From assembly GCF_014696615.1 (NCBI RefSeq), contig NZ_JACJQJ010000056.1, positions 1-54,413 on the forward strand: a stretch of DNA of 54,413 bases. The letters run 5' to 3'. A program made the translations under genes and the position numbers. This stretch comes from Nostoc linckia FACHB-104 (lineage in GTDB: Bacteria; Cyanobacteriota; Cyanobacteriia; Cyanobacteriales; Nostocaceae). The notes under the pieces are model-generated. The model worked only from the letters and a program-made list of their open reading frames with translations, was not told the DNA's origin and searched no databases. Below are positions 43,965-53,942 of this stretch, one piece after another. Within the stretch, counting starts at the first letter, position 1, and the number at the start of each line of letters is the position of its first letter.

Positions 43965-45791
43965 ATGTTACAGCTAGAGAATGAGGCTTCCAATAAACAT
44001 ATATCTTCCGTAAATAGTCTTTTACCCATCGATAGTTCAGAAGACAATGAAGTTGAAAATTCACAACTTGAGGTGGTTGAAGAAGATGAAACTGAAGTAG
44101 AAGACCCCGCATTAATCCAAACTAAACATGACTTTGTTACATCTCCTTGGTCAAGGTTAGGAATTATTGGTAGTGCATTTGGTGCCGGGTTTTTAGTTAT
44201 ATTTGTTGTCCTCAACGGTATGATGAATGGGAGTGGTAAAAATGCCAAAAAACCAGAATTAACTACTACTCCAACTCCCACGGTTGCCGCATCTGAGAAA
44301 AAAGAAGGCGATGTTTATGCCAAGCTTGCTCTCGCCAAGCAACAGGAAGAACTTGATGCCCTAAATGGTCAAGCTAACACGGGAGACAAAGAGGAGAAAA
44401 AAGAAGCTACTGAAGAACAATCCAAAAACCAAGAGAAAACCCGTTCTATTCGACAACGAAGGGTAGTTGCTCAAGAAACTCCCCCTACTTCCAGAAGACG
44501 TGTATACCGAGAAGCAACATCCGAACCTGTTAGACCAACACGTAGAGTAGTAGCCTCACAGCCAATACCACCTCTGCGTCCTAGCGCTCCTCTGCCAAAA
44601 TTTGCCAAACAAACAGTTGCCAGCAACCAGAGTGTCGCCAAAGATCCAATAGCCGAACTCGAACGCCTGCGTAACCTGGGTTCAGTTGGTCGAGTTGAGT
44701 ATATGCTAGCCAGTACCACTATCAGTGAACCTACAAACACAACAGTACAAGAAGTTACAGCTAAAACTGAAGAAACATTACGCCCAGCAGAACAAAATAG
44801 CGATCGCTCCCGTCGCCGCCGTAGCCGACGCAGCGAGAATACCGAAACAGTTACCAATACCCCTAATCAAGTTGAAGAACTGCGCCCGCGTTGGCAACCT
44901 GTAGCCACAAATGACAGTACTCCTGAGTATGGCAATACTGATGACAAAGATAACAATCAAGCCGTGCCAGTTATTTATAGTTTCTCCGTGAAAGAGCCAC
45001 AAATTAGCTTAGAACTTGACAAAGAAAAGGCTGTAGAATCCAGTTTTGCTAGTAATAAAGAAAACAACTCCACTCAGCAAGTTGAACAAGTTGCAAATAA
45101 CTACCTGCCAGAAGAAGCACAGATACTCCAAGAAACACAACCGCAGTATCTAGTTGTCGGTTCGTTTGCAAGTGCAACCCTGGTAACTCCGCTCGTTATG
45201 CCCCAAACCAGTAATAACAGTCGTTCCCAGGAGCAGACAAATACATTACGGTTTGTCGCCCGGTTGAATGAGCCGCTTTATAGCAATACTGGGGAAATAG
45301 CCATTCCCGCCGGAACGCAGGTAACTATCGCTATGATTTCGGTTGATAGCACATCAGGCGTGCGTGCCGAAGTCGCGGCCATCCTCAAAGACGGCACAGA
45401 ATATCCTCTATCACCTGGAACGATATCTGTTTTGGGAGAGGCGGGTTCACCCCTAATCGCCAGACCTTACGACGACAAGGGATCTGAAATTGCTAAATAT
45501 GATGCCACATTAGGTACAATAGCTGGTCTTGCCAAGGTAGGGGAAATTATCAACCAGCCGGATGAAGAAGTCACAGAAGATTTGCCTTTAGGTGGGACAA
45601 GAACCCGCAGCCGCAATAACAACCGGAACCTGGGAGCTGCTTTCCTTGAAGGTGCCTTTGGTAAACTTGGCGAAACAGTCAGCAAGCGGACAGAACGTGC
45701 TACTGACGAAATCAACCGCCGTCCCAATGTTTGGTATGTGCCTAAAGACACCAAAATCACAATCAAAGTCGATAGATCAATCAAGCTGTGA
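43965..45791 (+). CDS. VirB10/TrbI-like channel protein
   Basis: About 608 aa from ATG 43965; TTG 43944 is an alternative. An acidic cytoplasmic N-terminus is followed by a membrane segment (about 60-80) and a long Pro/Thr/Arg/Glu-rich linker to about 385. The VirB10 beta-barrel domain contains FASATLVTPLVMPQ, FVARLNEPLYSNTGEIAIPAGTQVTIAMISVDSTSG and NVWYVPKDTKITIKVDRSIKL. VirB10 spans both membranes and gates the channel. The linker is longer than average and low in complexity. The stop overlaps the next gene's GTG start by four bases. Confidence 0.85.
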   Translation: MLQLENEASNKHISSVNSLLPIDSSEDNEVENSQLEVVEEDETEVEDPALIQTKHDFVTSPWSRLGIIGSAFGAGFLVIFVVLNGMMNGSGKNAKKPELTTTPTPTVAASEKKEGDVYAKLALAKQQEELDALNGQANTGDKEEKKEATEEQSKNQEKTRSIRQRRVVAQETPPTSRRRVYREATSEPVRPTRRVVASQPIPPLRPSAPLPKFAKQTVASNQSVAKDPIAELERLRNLGSVGRVEYMLASTTISEPTNTTVQEVTAKTEETLRPAEQNSDRSRRRRSRRSENTETVTNTPNQVEELRPRWQPVATNDSTPEYGNTDDKDNNQAVPVIYSFSVKEPQISLELDKEKAVESSFASNKENNSTQQVEQVANNYLPEEAQILQETQPQYLVVGSFASATLVTPLVMPQTSNNSRSQEQTNTLRFVARLNEPLYSNTGEIAIPAGTQVTIAMISVDSTSGVRAEVAAILKDGTEYPLSPGTISVLGEAGSPLIARPYDDKGSEIAKYDATLGTIAGLAKVGEIINQPDEEVTEDLPLGGTRTRSRNNNRNLGAAFLEGAFGKLGETVSKRTERATDEINRRPNVWYVPKDTKITIKVDRSIKL

Positions 45792-46612
45792 AACTAAGAG
45801 ATATAACAGATTTTAGTTTAAGGATGCCTTGGGCGATCGCCTTTAGTGGATGTCTCACTATCGCCTCCGTGCTTGCACCAAACCAACTTGTACTAGCAAA
45901 TACTATCCGTCAAATTGCAGCGTCCCAGGTGTCAGGGGAAAATGCTCAATTGCAGACAGTTAAGGTGTGGCCTGGACATGGGGTATCAATATCGTTCTAC
46001 AACACCAGAGAAATTATCAAGAAAATCTGGCTGGATGACCCATCTAAGTTTGTTTTTGATGTAGACGGATGTCTTGAGGGCTTGGGTAAGTGTTCTGGAA
46101 GCAGCACGGGTGCAGGACTAATTCACATTCGCCGCATCGAGACAGTCAAAATCCCCGGTTTACCACCAGCTCCTTACGGGGCGCACATGACGGTGATTAC
46201 CGAATCTGGCTCAACAAGGAAAAGCTATCATTTCCGGATTGTAGCGGGCAGTGGCACACCAGAGTACAGCCAAATTGAAATTATTGGCGGTACTCCCAGC
46301 AAACCTGAAGAAGTAAAACCAAAGGTCAGTTACACCGCATTATCTGATAGCAGACATATCGCCAAGGGGATGCAAGTTGCCCTCAAAAACCAGTGGGTTA
46401 CGACAGACAGCAAGCTTTGGAAACGTCTGAACCAACTTGTTGAGTTGCGATCGCAAGGAGAGGAACTTGTCGTTGCCGCCAGCACCGCCGGAGTATCAAT
46501 GCAATTGGTTGAAAAACTCATGTTACTGGGTGGAAAGCGCTTGTTAGAAATACCACCACAGCGCAATAACCCTCTCACAACAACAAATCTAGGTAAATCA
46601 AGTTTTAAATAA
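45788..46612 (+). CDS. VirB9/TrbG-like periplasmic protein
   Basis: The 274-aa protein has a GTG start within the end of the previous gene (GTGA). A signal peptide (MPWAIAFSGCLTIASVLAP, cleavage near LANT) is followed by a beta-rich domain: VKVWPGHGVSISFYNTREIIKKIWLDDPSKFVFDVDGC, PAPYGAHMTVITESG and YHFRIVAG. These strands match VirB9/TrbG N-terminal domains. The C-terminal 80 residues are helical rather than a typical VirB9 C-terminal domain. It probably forms the outer-membrane core with the VirB10-like protein. Confidence 0.75.
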   Translation: MKLRDITDFSLRMPWAIAFSGCLTIASVLAPNQLVLANTIRQIAASQVSGENAQLQTVKVWPGHGVSISFYNTREIIKKIWLDDPSKFVFDVDGCLEGLGKCSGSSTGAGLIHIRRIETVKIPGLPPAPYGAHMTVITESGSTRKSYHFRIVAGSGTPEYSQIEIIGGTPSKPEEVKPKVSYTALSDSRHIAKGMQVALKNQWVTTDSKLWKRLNQLVELRSQGEELVVAASTAGVSMQLVEKLMLLGGKRLLEIPPQRNNPLTTTNLGKSSFK

Positions 46613-46618
46613 ATAGTG

Positions 46619-48031
46619 ATGTATAACGAACATCTGACCACTAACAACCAAATTTTAGATACTACAGCAGAGGTAACTGCGATTGTACCAGTGAGAGCTG
46701 CAAGCCAGGAAAGCACTCACAACAAAACCAATCGAGGGCTTGAGTATCGGATGGAAAAATTTAATAAATTACGCTACCTAATGGTTGCAGGACTTATTGC
46801 TGGGCTTGCCCTACATGGGTTAATCCGATATGGAGGTAGCTATAATATCGGCAGTCTCTTATTCGGCGATAAAGCGGTAGCTCAAACAGTTCCATCGAAG
46901 TATTCAAATTTGAACACTTCGATAGATAAGACAAAACAAACCAAACAGCCACAGCCGGTTGCAACAAAATACGTCAATGGCGCACCTACTCCTGATTGGA
47001 GCAGTATCACGTTTAGAAACATGAAATTTGGCGGTGCTGGCAGTGTCGAATTCCCTAATATCAAAAACCCTGGTATGAAGGAGACACGCACCTGGAGTGC
47101 TGGGCAAAGCCTTGCTGAAGTCATGGAACTGGGTGATTTTGAAACAACTGAGTTCAATATTGAAGATTTCACGCTTGAAGATATCGCCGACATCACGGGC
47201 ATTCAACTCAAAAATCTCAAACTGTCAGATTTTGAAACACTCGATTGGCAAACACTCGAAGATCTCGCCGAAGCAATTCCTAATTTAGAAGATTCAAAAG
47301 TCGGAGCCATCCCACCAATTCAAGAACTAGTAACCAAAGTTACAGGCAGCACCACAAGCTACCAAACTGTTGGTGAAGTGCTGGACAATTATCCCCAACT
47401 GGGAGAAGTGGAACTTGGTGAGTATGTCAAACTTGATAAATATAAACTAACCAGCATCCCTGGTATTGAGAATGCACAGCTAAAAGACTTTACTAACTGG
47501 CAAAACACAACAATTGGTAAGGTTCCGGGATTGGCTGATGTGCCGTTCGATCGGTTCCCCAGCGTTCCCATCCCCGATGTTAGCTTTATCGGCAAAGTAG
47601 ACTTACCCCTCGGTTCCCTTGAAAGCGGACGCTGGAAGTCAATAAGTGGTAGTTACCAAGCTGGGTTTAATGTCCCGTGCGAGAAAAAGTGCGGTCACAT
47701 CGAAGTTTCGGGAAGCGATATTGTGACTGGCGCACAATGGATGTCCGGTAAAGACCAAAAAGTTAAAGGGGGATTTGGCATCTTGGGCAGTCTCAACGGT
47801 GGCAAAGAACCCACAGGTCGCCATCCTTTTGGGAAATCATTTAAACAAGTCATCTGGGACATTAACGAAGCGGACGGGAGTATCACCACCGCGATGTTCT
47901 TCCGTATCTGCAAGCGGGGGTGGGTTGACTTGGGTTGCTCGCCATACTTCATTGGCCCAGTTCCCTTCTTCACCTACCGCGAGATAGACCCAATTATCCT
48001 TGGTACACCCCTCACCGTACCTAAAAATTAA
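46619..48031 (+). CDS. Exported repeat protein of the secretion cluster
   Basis: About 470 aa (GTG 46616 or ATG 46619; ATG 46751 would start just before the membrane segment). A signal-anchor (LRYLMVAGLIAGLALHGLI, about 55-73) with possible cleavage after AVAQ precedes a segment of imperfect hydrophobic/acidic repeats at about 165-220 (FETTEFNIEDFTLEDIADI, LSDFETLDWQTLEDLAEAI). Repeats ending in GLADVPFDRFPSVPIPD follow. The C-terminal domain is cysteine-containing (CEKKCGHIEV, RICKRGWVDLGCSPYF). It fits no VirB family I know. It lies between VirB9- and VirD4-like genes and may be a surface adhesin or stabiliser of the channel. Confidence 0.65.
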   Translation: MYNEHLTTNNQILDTTAEVTAIVPVRAASQESTHNKTNRGLEYRMEKFNKLRYLMVAGLIAGLALHGLIRYGGSYNIGSLLFGDKAVAQTVPSKYSNLNTSIDKTKQTKQPQPVATKYVNGAPTPDWSSITFRNMKFGGAGSVEFPNIKNPGMKETRTWSAGQSLAEVMELGDFETTEFNIEDFTLEDIADITGIQLKNLKLSDFETLDWQTLEDLAEAIPNLEDSKVGAIPPIQELVTKVTGSTTSYQTVGEVLDNYPQLGEVELGEYVKLDKYKLTSIPGIENAQLKDFTNWQNTTIGKVPGLADVPFDRFPSVPIPDVSFIGKVDLPLGSLESGRWKSISGSYQAGFNVPCEKKCGHIEVSGSDIVTGAQWMSGKDQKVKGGFGILGSLNGGKEPTGRHPFGKSFKQVIWDINEADGSITTAMFFRICKRGWVDLGCSPYFIGPVPFFTYREIDPIILGTPLTVPKN

Positions 48032-48114
48032 CAAGTAAAAAGGCAATCATAGAAGAATTTATCCTCTTTTACTTTTGACTTGGAGAGGACACACCAGATA
48101 ACTAATGAAGAAAT

Positions 48115-49962
48115 ATGCAACTTCACTTCACCGCATATTTCTTCGATTTCCTCATGCAATTAATACAGATTAATATGAATAATTATCTGTTTGCAACGGC
48201 TAAAACTAAGACTGTTAGAGAAGTAAAAGCTAACAATAAAAATAGCAATACTGACTTTAGTAAGTATACAGATAGGTTCATGTCACCTCAAGGTTTGGCA
48301 CTTGCCGGGGGAATTGGCTTATTGTTGCTTTTACAGCTTTTTAGTAATGGTAAAAAAGGCAAGCTTGCTACTAGCTATTGGGGTGGAGCAAAGGAAACCG
48401 CCCAAGCTAAGAAAAAGGCTCTCAAGCAAATCGTCGCTCCTAAATGTGATAGTGCCAGTTTATATATTGGAGTACACAAATACAAGGGTCAAAAATTACC
48501 CAAGGGGAGTGGGGGAGTTCCAGTTTATGTACCCGATGTCCAACGGGGAACTGCTGTAATTGGCGCACCTGGTAGCGGTAAATCATTCTCGGCTATCAAC
48601 CCGATGATTTACTCAGCAATTGACCAAGATTTTGGTATAGTATTATACGATTTTAAGTATGCCAGTCAAGCCAAAATCGCCAGTTATGCCAAATCCAAGG
48701 GGTATGACGTACATATCTTTGCACCGGGATTTCCCGAATCAGAGGTATGTAACCCAATCGATTTCTTGCGCGACAGTAGCGATGCTGAAACCGCACGGCA
48801 GTTAGCTACGGTAATTAACAAAAACTTCCGCCTGTTAGGTAATGCGTCTGAGGATGCTTTCTTTGGCCCCGCCGGCGACCAGTTGACCCAGGCTATTTTA
48901 ATGCTAACTAAAGAGTTTGGCGATGCCTCCGGCGGGCATAGCCATCGCGCTGATATTATGACGGCTGCGGCAATACTTTCAAGCGAGAAGATGGTCGAAC
49001 GCTTGATGGCAGCCGAACTAAACCCTTGGATTAGAATAGCTTTTGGTCAATTATTTAGCTCGGCTGGCTCAGAGAAAACTGTAGCGGGTATTGCTGGTAG
49101 TGCTTCATTGATGTTCACCCGGTTCATGGCAAGGGGTACATTGGGATGCTTTGTCGGTAAAACAACCTTGCCCCTAGAGGTAAAACGCAAACAGATGATT
49201 ATCTTCGGGTTAGACCGCGAACGCCGCGATGCTGTCAGCCCCCTGATGACCAGTATTCTTCACATGGTAGTTTCCCGTAGTATTGCCAAAAAACGTAAGG
49301 AAGACGGCCCATTGGTAGTGTGTCTTGACGAGTTGCCAAGTATCTTCCTTCCAGATTTATTTAGATGGCTTAATGAATCTCGTTCCGAAGGATTCTGCGG
49401 TATCCTGGGTTGGCAAAATATGGGTCAGCTGGAAAAGATTTATGGTAAAGAAATCTCTAAAGCTATCCTTGGCGCGTGCGGTACAAAATTTGTTTTTAAT
49501 CCTGGTGAAGAAGAATCAGCACGATTATTTTCTGCATATTTAGGTGAAGAGGAAATTAAATATAAACAAAAATCTCGCTCAACGGGAGGGGGTAAAGCCA
49601 GCACATCTATCAGCGAACAAGAACGGACTCGCAAGCTATTCGAGCCAGCTCAATTCCTCAAATTACCCCCTGGTAAATGTCTATTTATTAACCCTGCTTA
49701 TAGTAATAAAAATGAGGGTTCAGTACCACTATTAAAAAACATCAAAATCCCCAAATATATCATTGGATTAGAACAAGAAAATGACGCTAACTGGGATAAA
49801 CTCATCAAAGAACTTGCTAGGAAAAGTACCCAGAAAAAACCCACACAGGAAGATTTAGATTTACGAGTCAAGGAAGTAGATCGGAAGTTCCCTATCCCAC
49901 AAGCACCCGTACAAGCGGGCAATGCACCTTTACCTGTTGATGCGTACAAGAGCTTTTTCTAA
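48115..49962 (+). CDS. virD4: VirD4/TraG-like coupling protein
   Basis: 615 aa from ATG 48115; ATG 48175 (MNNYLFATAKTK) is an equally good start. An N-terminal hydrophobic stretch around 62-78 would anchor it. The ATPase has Walker A GAPGSGKS at 150-157 and Walker B PLVVCLDELPSIFLPDLFRWL near 400-420. A conserved GILGWQNMGQLEKIYGKE region follows, as in TraG/VirD4 coupling proteins. It should deliver the transferred DNA-protein complex to the channel. Presence of a coupling protein means this secretion cluster is for DNA transfer rather than only for effectors. Confidence 0.88.
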   Translation: MQLHFTAYFFDFLMQLIQINMNNYLFATAKTKTVREVKANNKNSNTDFSKYTDRFMSPQGLALAGGIGLLLLLQLFSNGKKGKLATSYWGGAKETAQAKKKALKQIVAPKCDSASLYIGVHKYKGQKLPKGSGGVPVYVPDVQRGTAVIGAPGSGKSFSAINPMIYSAIDQDFGIVLYDFKYASQAKIASYAKSKGYDVHIFAPGFPESEVCNPIDFLRDSSDAETARQLATVINKNFRLLGNASEDAFFGPAGDQLTQAILMLTKEFGDASGGHSHRADIMTAAAILSSEKMVERLMAAELNPWIRIAFGQLFSSAGSEKTVAGIAGSASLMFTRFMARGTLGCFVGKTTLPLEVKRKQMIIFGLDRERRDAVSPLMTSILHMVVSRSIAKKRKEDGPLVVCLDELPSIFLPDLFRWLNESRSEGFCGILGWQNMGQLEKIYGKEISKAILGACGTKFVFNPGEEESARLFSAYLGEEEIKYKQKSRSTGGGKASTSISEQERTRKLFEPAQFLKLPPGKCLFINPAYSNKNEGSVPLLKNIKIPKYIIGLEQENDANWDKLIKELARKSTQKKPTQEDLDLRVKEVDRKFPIPQAPVQAGNAPLPVDAYKSFF

Positions 49963-50048
49963 AAATTTTAAGTTTGATGACCAACTGGTTTTTATAAAGC
50001 ACAGTCAGACTGTTTGAATTTACAGATTATTTTCACCATATTTAATAT

Positions 50049-52556
50049 ATGTTTGACCCCAGACACACTCAAATTAATGAATCATATTTAGGTACAGCCG
50101 ATACTGCAATTCAAACAAGTCGAGAATTAAGTAAAAGCCTAATTAATGTACTTACTAAGATAACTAAAGTAATTCTCGAAAAACTCAAAGAAGCTCAAGA
50201 AGCAAGTAAAATTGCAGTTGAAGTTGGCAAAGATATCTACAATCTTGTACCTGATGAATCTACCCCTGGTGCATATAAATGGGAAAAGGTAGATTTAAGC
50301 AGCCAAAGTATAAAAAGCAATCAAGAAACTAATATTGTGTTAATGCCCGATTTATTAGTAGAAGGTCAATACACAATAGAAACTGAACCTTTTACTGACC
50401 ATCAAGCACAAACAATTGCAGCAAGATTAGTAGAATATGTACCCAATTTCAATAGTGCTTATCAGCAAACAAGTGATAATACTCTGAAAATTACAGCTTA
50501 TCTAGAGTCAGATGGTTCAGAAAAACAAATCGTTATCTACGAACAAAATAGCGAAGGTAAATGTACAACTAATCTCGTCACTGAAATACTTACTCCAGAT
50601 GAAATAATAGATGTAGCAAGTGAACCATTAGTTAAGCTGCTACCACCATCTGCTGACATTATTAAAAATTATAAAGATACAAAAGAGTTATTATCTGATA
50701 ATGGAAACCCAGATGTAACAGAAGTAACTCCAATATTAGATAATTTATCAGTAATATTGAACGAAGATAATCAACCATTAAATTCTGAAATGGTAACTAC
50801 ACCAGTTAACTTATATTACAAAGAAGAGGAAGCTGCGGTAGGTTTTCTAGATGATATCGATATTAGTAATCCACCCCAATTTGACTACCCACCAGATGTA
50901 GATTATTCTCAGTCTCCTGTAGTCAAAAACTATCCTGAAGCAGTAGAGCAGACACTCAGCGAACAATCTAAAACTAACATTAAAACAGTCGAATCAAATA
51001 CTTCACAACAGTTACTACAAGATGAAAACAGCAACAACAGTTCGTCTATAAATCAAGAAATAAACTCATTTGTTAAAATAGAGGTAGATAACAGTTTTGA
51101 AGATGATGTCGTCAATAATCTTCAAGAAGAAATCGCACAGTCCGAAGAAACTATTCAAATTCAACGGATAGTTACTAGTAACCATCAATCTCAAAATCAA
51201 GCTGATGAGGAGGTAAATGAAAATGTAACTCCCAATCAGTTTTTTGCACAAGAGCCAGAGGAACAAGCGACTAATAATCGAAAAAAATATGCACCTAACT
51301 TTACCTATCAAGAATTAGCTAATTCTCAAGATGTAGAGCCAGCAGCGCAACAGTGGGCGCGTCAGGTTGAAGTACCTATTTATCAAATTAATAATAAACA
51401 AGCGCGGGAAGAACGTTACAACGGGGAAAATAAAGACATTGCTGAAACTGCGATCGCAATATTAAAAAAATACGGCACTCTTGAACAAGATGGTTCACGT
51501 ATTTACCGTAGCGATACATTTGTGATTCGCCAACAGGCAGACACTGTTAGTATTCATCGCCGCAGTGATGAATTATTTGGGTGGGAGAACTCTTTGATGG
51601 ATTTTAAACTCAACAAAAAAGAGGAACCCAAAATCACGAAAAAGCCTACAGAGATGTTACCTGTTGAACGTCAGGAGTTTCTCATTGTGGCAGAATACTT
51701 AGGCGACAATGGCAAGCTACCTGACCTCAACAATGCCGATATCCGTGATGTAGCAAACAGCTTGGGAAGTCTTGCACCTGCCGGCACGATTAAAACGCTG
51801 GAAGTATTTAAACAAAATGAGATGTTGCACACCCTGAATAATGTCCTCATCCAGGCGGATAAGGAAGAACTTACAGTAGGTGAATTTACCATCAAGCGAT
51901 CGCGCAACCCCGAAAAAAATCGAGCCAGCTTGCAATTATTAAAAACTACCGAAGAAAAAGGTACTCATGAACTTGTCCGGTTTGACCTAACTAAAACCGA
52001 AGCCGGCATTACCAAAGAAGTCAGCAAGATGAATATCTCTGAGTACGATATCAACCAAATTAAGTTTATTGCCCAAAACGCCAGCAAATTCAACCTAGAA
52101 CAAATCTTTGGTAACGAACAATCTACTTCCACCGCCGCGGATGCACCCAAAAAACGAGTAATACACGCAGTTGGCGATTTGCCTGTCACAGTTCACCCTT
52201 ACATCGCCGAGGAATGGGCAAATATGGTCAAGCATGGTGGCCCTGACTGGGGAGGGGCAATGAATCAAGGCAATGAAGAAATTCTACAACGGATAAATGA
52301 GAACAACGGCAAGTTACCAATTGCCGATCAGCGAGAGATGTACTTCAAGATTATGACCTACAAGGCAACTGAAGCACAAAAGCAAGGAGAAACAGTCGTC
52401 GATTTTGTTCCGCTTAAAGATATTATGAATGACTTACAAGTATGGCGAGGAGAAGAAATTCGGCAGCAATATACCCCTACTGAACGCATACCCTCCCCTC
52501 AAAAGCAAACTGTCGCTGCTGCACCTAAAACCAAGTCAAGAGAAGTTGAACTATAA
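50049..52556 (+). CDS. Large acidic hypothetical protein of the transfer region
   Basis: The 835-aa protein has a helical start, a glutamate/glutamine/asparagine-rich low-complexity middle (about 255-425) and a better ordered C-terminal half. There, IAETAIAILKKYGTLEQDGSRIYRSDTFVIRQQADTVSIHRRSDE suggests a small alpha/beta domain, and a domain near 545-680 precedes a conserved-looking end (MVKHGGPDWGGAMNQ). No enzyme motif is obvious. Position after the VirD4-like gene suggests a relaxosome or plasmid function; this is an inference. Confidence 0.65.
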   Translation: MFDPRHTQINESYLGTADTAIQTSRELSKSLINVLTKITKVILEKLKEAQEASKIAVEVGKDIYNLVPDESTPGAYKWEKVDLSSQSIKSNQETNIVLMPDLLVEGQYTIETEPFTDHQAQTIAARLVEYVPNFNSAYQQTSDNTLKITAYLESDGSEKQIVIYEQNSEGKCTTNLVTEILTPDEIIDVASEPLVKLLPPSADIIKNYKDTKELLSDNGNPDVTEVTPILDNLSVILNEDNQPLNSEMVTTPVNLYYKEEEAAVGFLDDIDISNPPQFDYPPDVDYSQSPVVKNYPEAVEQTLSEQSKTNIKTVESNTSQQLLQDENSNNSSSINQEINSFVKIEVDNSFEDDVVNNLQEEIAQSEETIQIQRIVTSNHQSQNQADEEVNENVTPNQFFAQEPEEQATNNRKKYAPNFTYQELANSQDVEPAAQQWARQVEVPIYQINNKQAREERYNGENKDIAETAIAILKKYGTLEQDGSRIYRSDTFVIRQQADTVSIHRRSDELFGWENSLMDFKLNKKEEPKITKKPTEMLPVERQEFLIVAEYLGDNGKLPDLNNADIRDVANSLGSLAPAGTIKTLEVFKQNEMLHTLNNVLIQADKEELTVGEFTIKRSRNPEKNRASLQLLKTTEEKGTHELVRFDLTKTEAGITKEVSKMNISEYDINQIKFIAQNASKFNLEQIFGNEQSTSTAADAPKKRVIHAVGDLPVTVHPYIAEEWANMVKHGGPDWGGAMNQGNEEILQRINENNGKLPIADQREMYFKIMTYKATEAQKQGETVVDFVPLKDIMNDLQVWRGEEIRQQYTPTERIPSPQKQTVAAAPKTKSREVEL

Positions 52557-52773
52557 ATTACCCATCACCAAGTTTGCAAAGTTGCATTGGCAATATAAAA
52601 ATTTGGGTTTAGAAGTTCCGCAAATTGACATCAGTTGCAAATTTCAAATTCAACAAGCTTTTCATTTATTTTAATGATTAGTTTATTGTTTTAAATAACA
52701 CAATTCAAGGAAAAATTACTACGTAAAGCTCACGCAGATACTCAATGTAGTATTTCAAGCGAAGAATCAAAAA

Positions 52774-53664
52774 GTGAGCTTAACATCCGAATTAAAAAAC
52801 AGAAACTCACCTATCAGGAGATGGTTTGACTTTAGACTAAACCAGACAGTTATTAAAATGATTACTAACCATAACGAACTATTAGAAAATCAAGAAATTA
52901 TCAGGCCAGTTGATGGTGTAGATTTTCCATTAGTAGGAAATGCGATCGCCAAAGCACTTGCTAAATATCTAGGAAGTATCTATGAAGATAAAAGATGGTT
53001 TACTAATTGTCTTGCTCAGGTTGGAGCCAAAGCCCTCAAAATAGAATATCCTTTTGATTACTGCGTTACCAATTCAACTTCCCTTGAAGAAGAAGCTCTA
53101 AAGTGTATGCTACTGGGTGCGTTAGAAAACTATGCACGTAGCCGTAACATACATGAAATTATTCAACCTTTTCTACAAGGAGAAAAAACCCTTCAACTTG
53201 AACCAGAATATTTCAAAAAATGGCTTCCTAGTATTCAAGATACATCTCAAATTATCGGTATTTTACCCCGTACTTGGCAAACTGTAGCTAATCAAGTGAG
53301 TGGAAATATCACCTGCAATGCTTCATACCCTTTAAGTGAATATCTTGGAGGTGCTGATTGCCAGATAATCGCTGGAAATACTCTTATTGATGTACGAACA
53401 ACTGCCAAGAAGCGTCCCTTCTCCTTAGAAAATTTTTACCAACAAATTAGTTATGTTCTGCTTGATAGCAATGACAGCTATCGTATCAATCAACTAGTCT
53501 GGTTTTACAGCCGCCAACAATCAGTATTCTTCTATCCTACAAACAAAATATTCCGCGACTTGCAAGCAACAAGGGAAGAATTTAAGAAAATGATTCTTGA
53601 TAATTATGAAACAAATAGACTAGCAGAACAAAATAAGTGTTTATATCTTCCCCAGGAAGGATAA
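52774..53664 (+). CDS. PD-(D/E)XK-like hypothetical protein
   Basis: 296 aa from a GTG start. The middle has GGADCQIIAGNTLIDVRTTAKKRPFSLENFYQQISYVLLDSNDSYRINQLVWFYSRQQSV. Here an aspartate in GGAD, IDVRTT in the E-x-K position and the following helix-strand resemble a restriction-nuclease fold; the second acidic residue is Asp rather than Glu. The N-terminal half is helical. It probably binds or cuts DNA. A five-residue-class small gene follows after four bases. Confidence 0.55.
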   Translation: MSLTSELKNRNSPIRRWFDFRLNQTVIKMITNHNELLENQEIIRPVDGVDFPLVGNAIAKALAKYLGSIYEDKRWFTNCLAQVGAKALKIEYPFDYCVTNSTSLEEEALKCMLLGALENYARSRNIHEIIQPFLQGEKTLQLEPEYFKKWLPSIQDTSQIIGILPRTWQTVANQVSGNITCNASYPLSEYLGGADCQIIAGNTLIDVRTTAKKRPFSLENFYQQISYVLLDSNDSYRINQLVWFYSRQQSVFFYPTNKIFRDLQATREEFKKMILDNYETNRLAEQNKCLYLPQEG

Positions 53665-53668
53665 AAAT

Positions 53669-53869
53669 ATGATTCAAGACTTTCAACTTAATCCTAGCTT
53701 CAATATTTACTTTGATGGCATGGAGTATCACGCCAAGATTCACTTTGATGATGCTTTTGAAACTGAAGCAGAAGAAATTGCAGCAAGTGATATTAGCTCT
53801 CTTGCTACTAAAGTCTCTAATCGTTGGCGGCAGTATCTTCTAAGTATTGCAAATAAATACAAGCAGTAA
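53669..53869 (+). CDS. Small acidic protein coupled to the upstream gene
   Basis: The 66-aa acidic protein (DAFETEAEEIAASDI...) has an N-terminal beta hairpin (FNIYFDGMEYHAKIHFDD). It starts four bases after the PD-(D/E)XK-like stop with aggat upstream, so it is co-transcribed. No known family. A regulatory or inhibitor partner of the upstream protein is possible. Confidence 0.55.
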   Translation: MIQDFQLNPSFNIYFDGMEYHAKIHFDDAFETEAEEIAASDISSLATKVSNRWRQYLLSIANKYKQ

Positions 53870-53871
53870 TC

Positions 53872-53899
53872 GGCTAATTAGCCCTCTCCAAGCAGAGGG
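53872..53899. repeat. Palindrome and overlapping hairpin after small gene
   Basis: GGCTAATTAGCC (53872-53883) is a perfect 12-bp palindrome. CCCTCT (53882-53887) pairs with AGAGGG (53894-53899) right after it. They sit in the 73-base gap before the last gene and may act as a terminator, although no T-run follows. Confidence 0.4.
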
Positions 53900-53942
53900 T
53901 TAACTTAACGAATAAAAAGCAAAATTTGCTCATTTAAATAAT

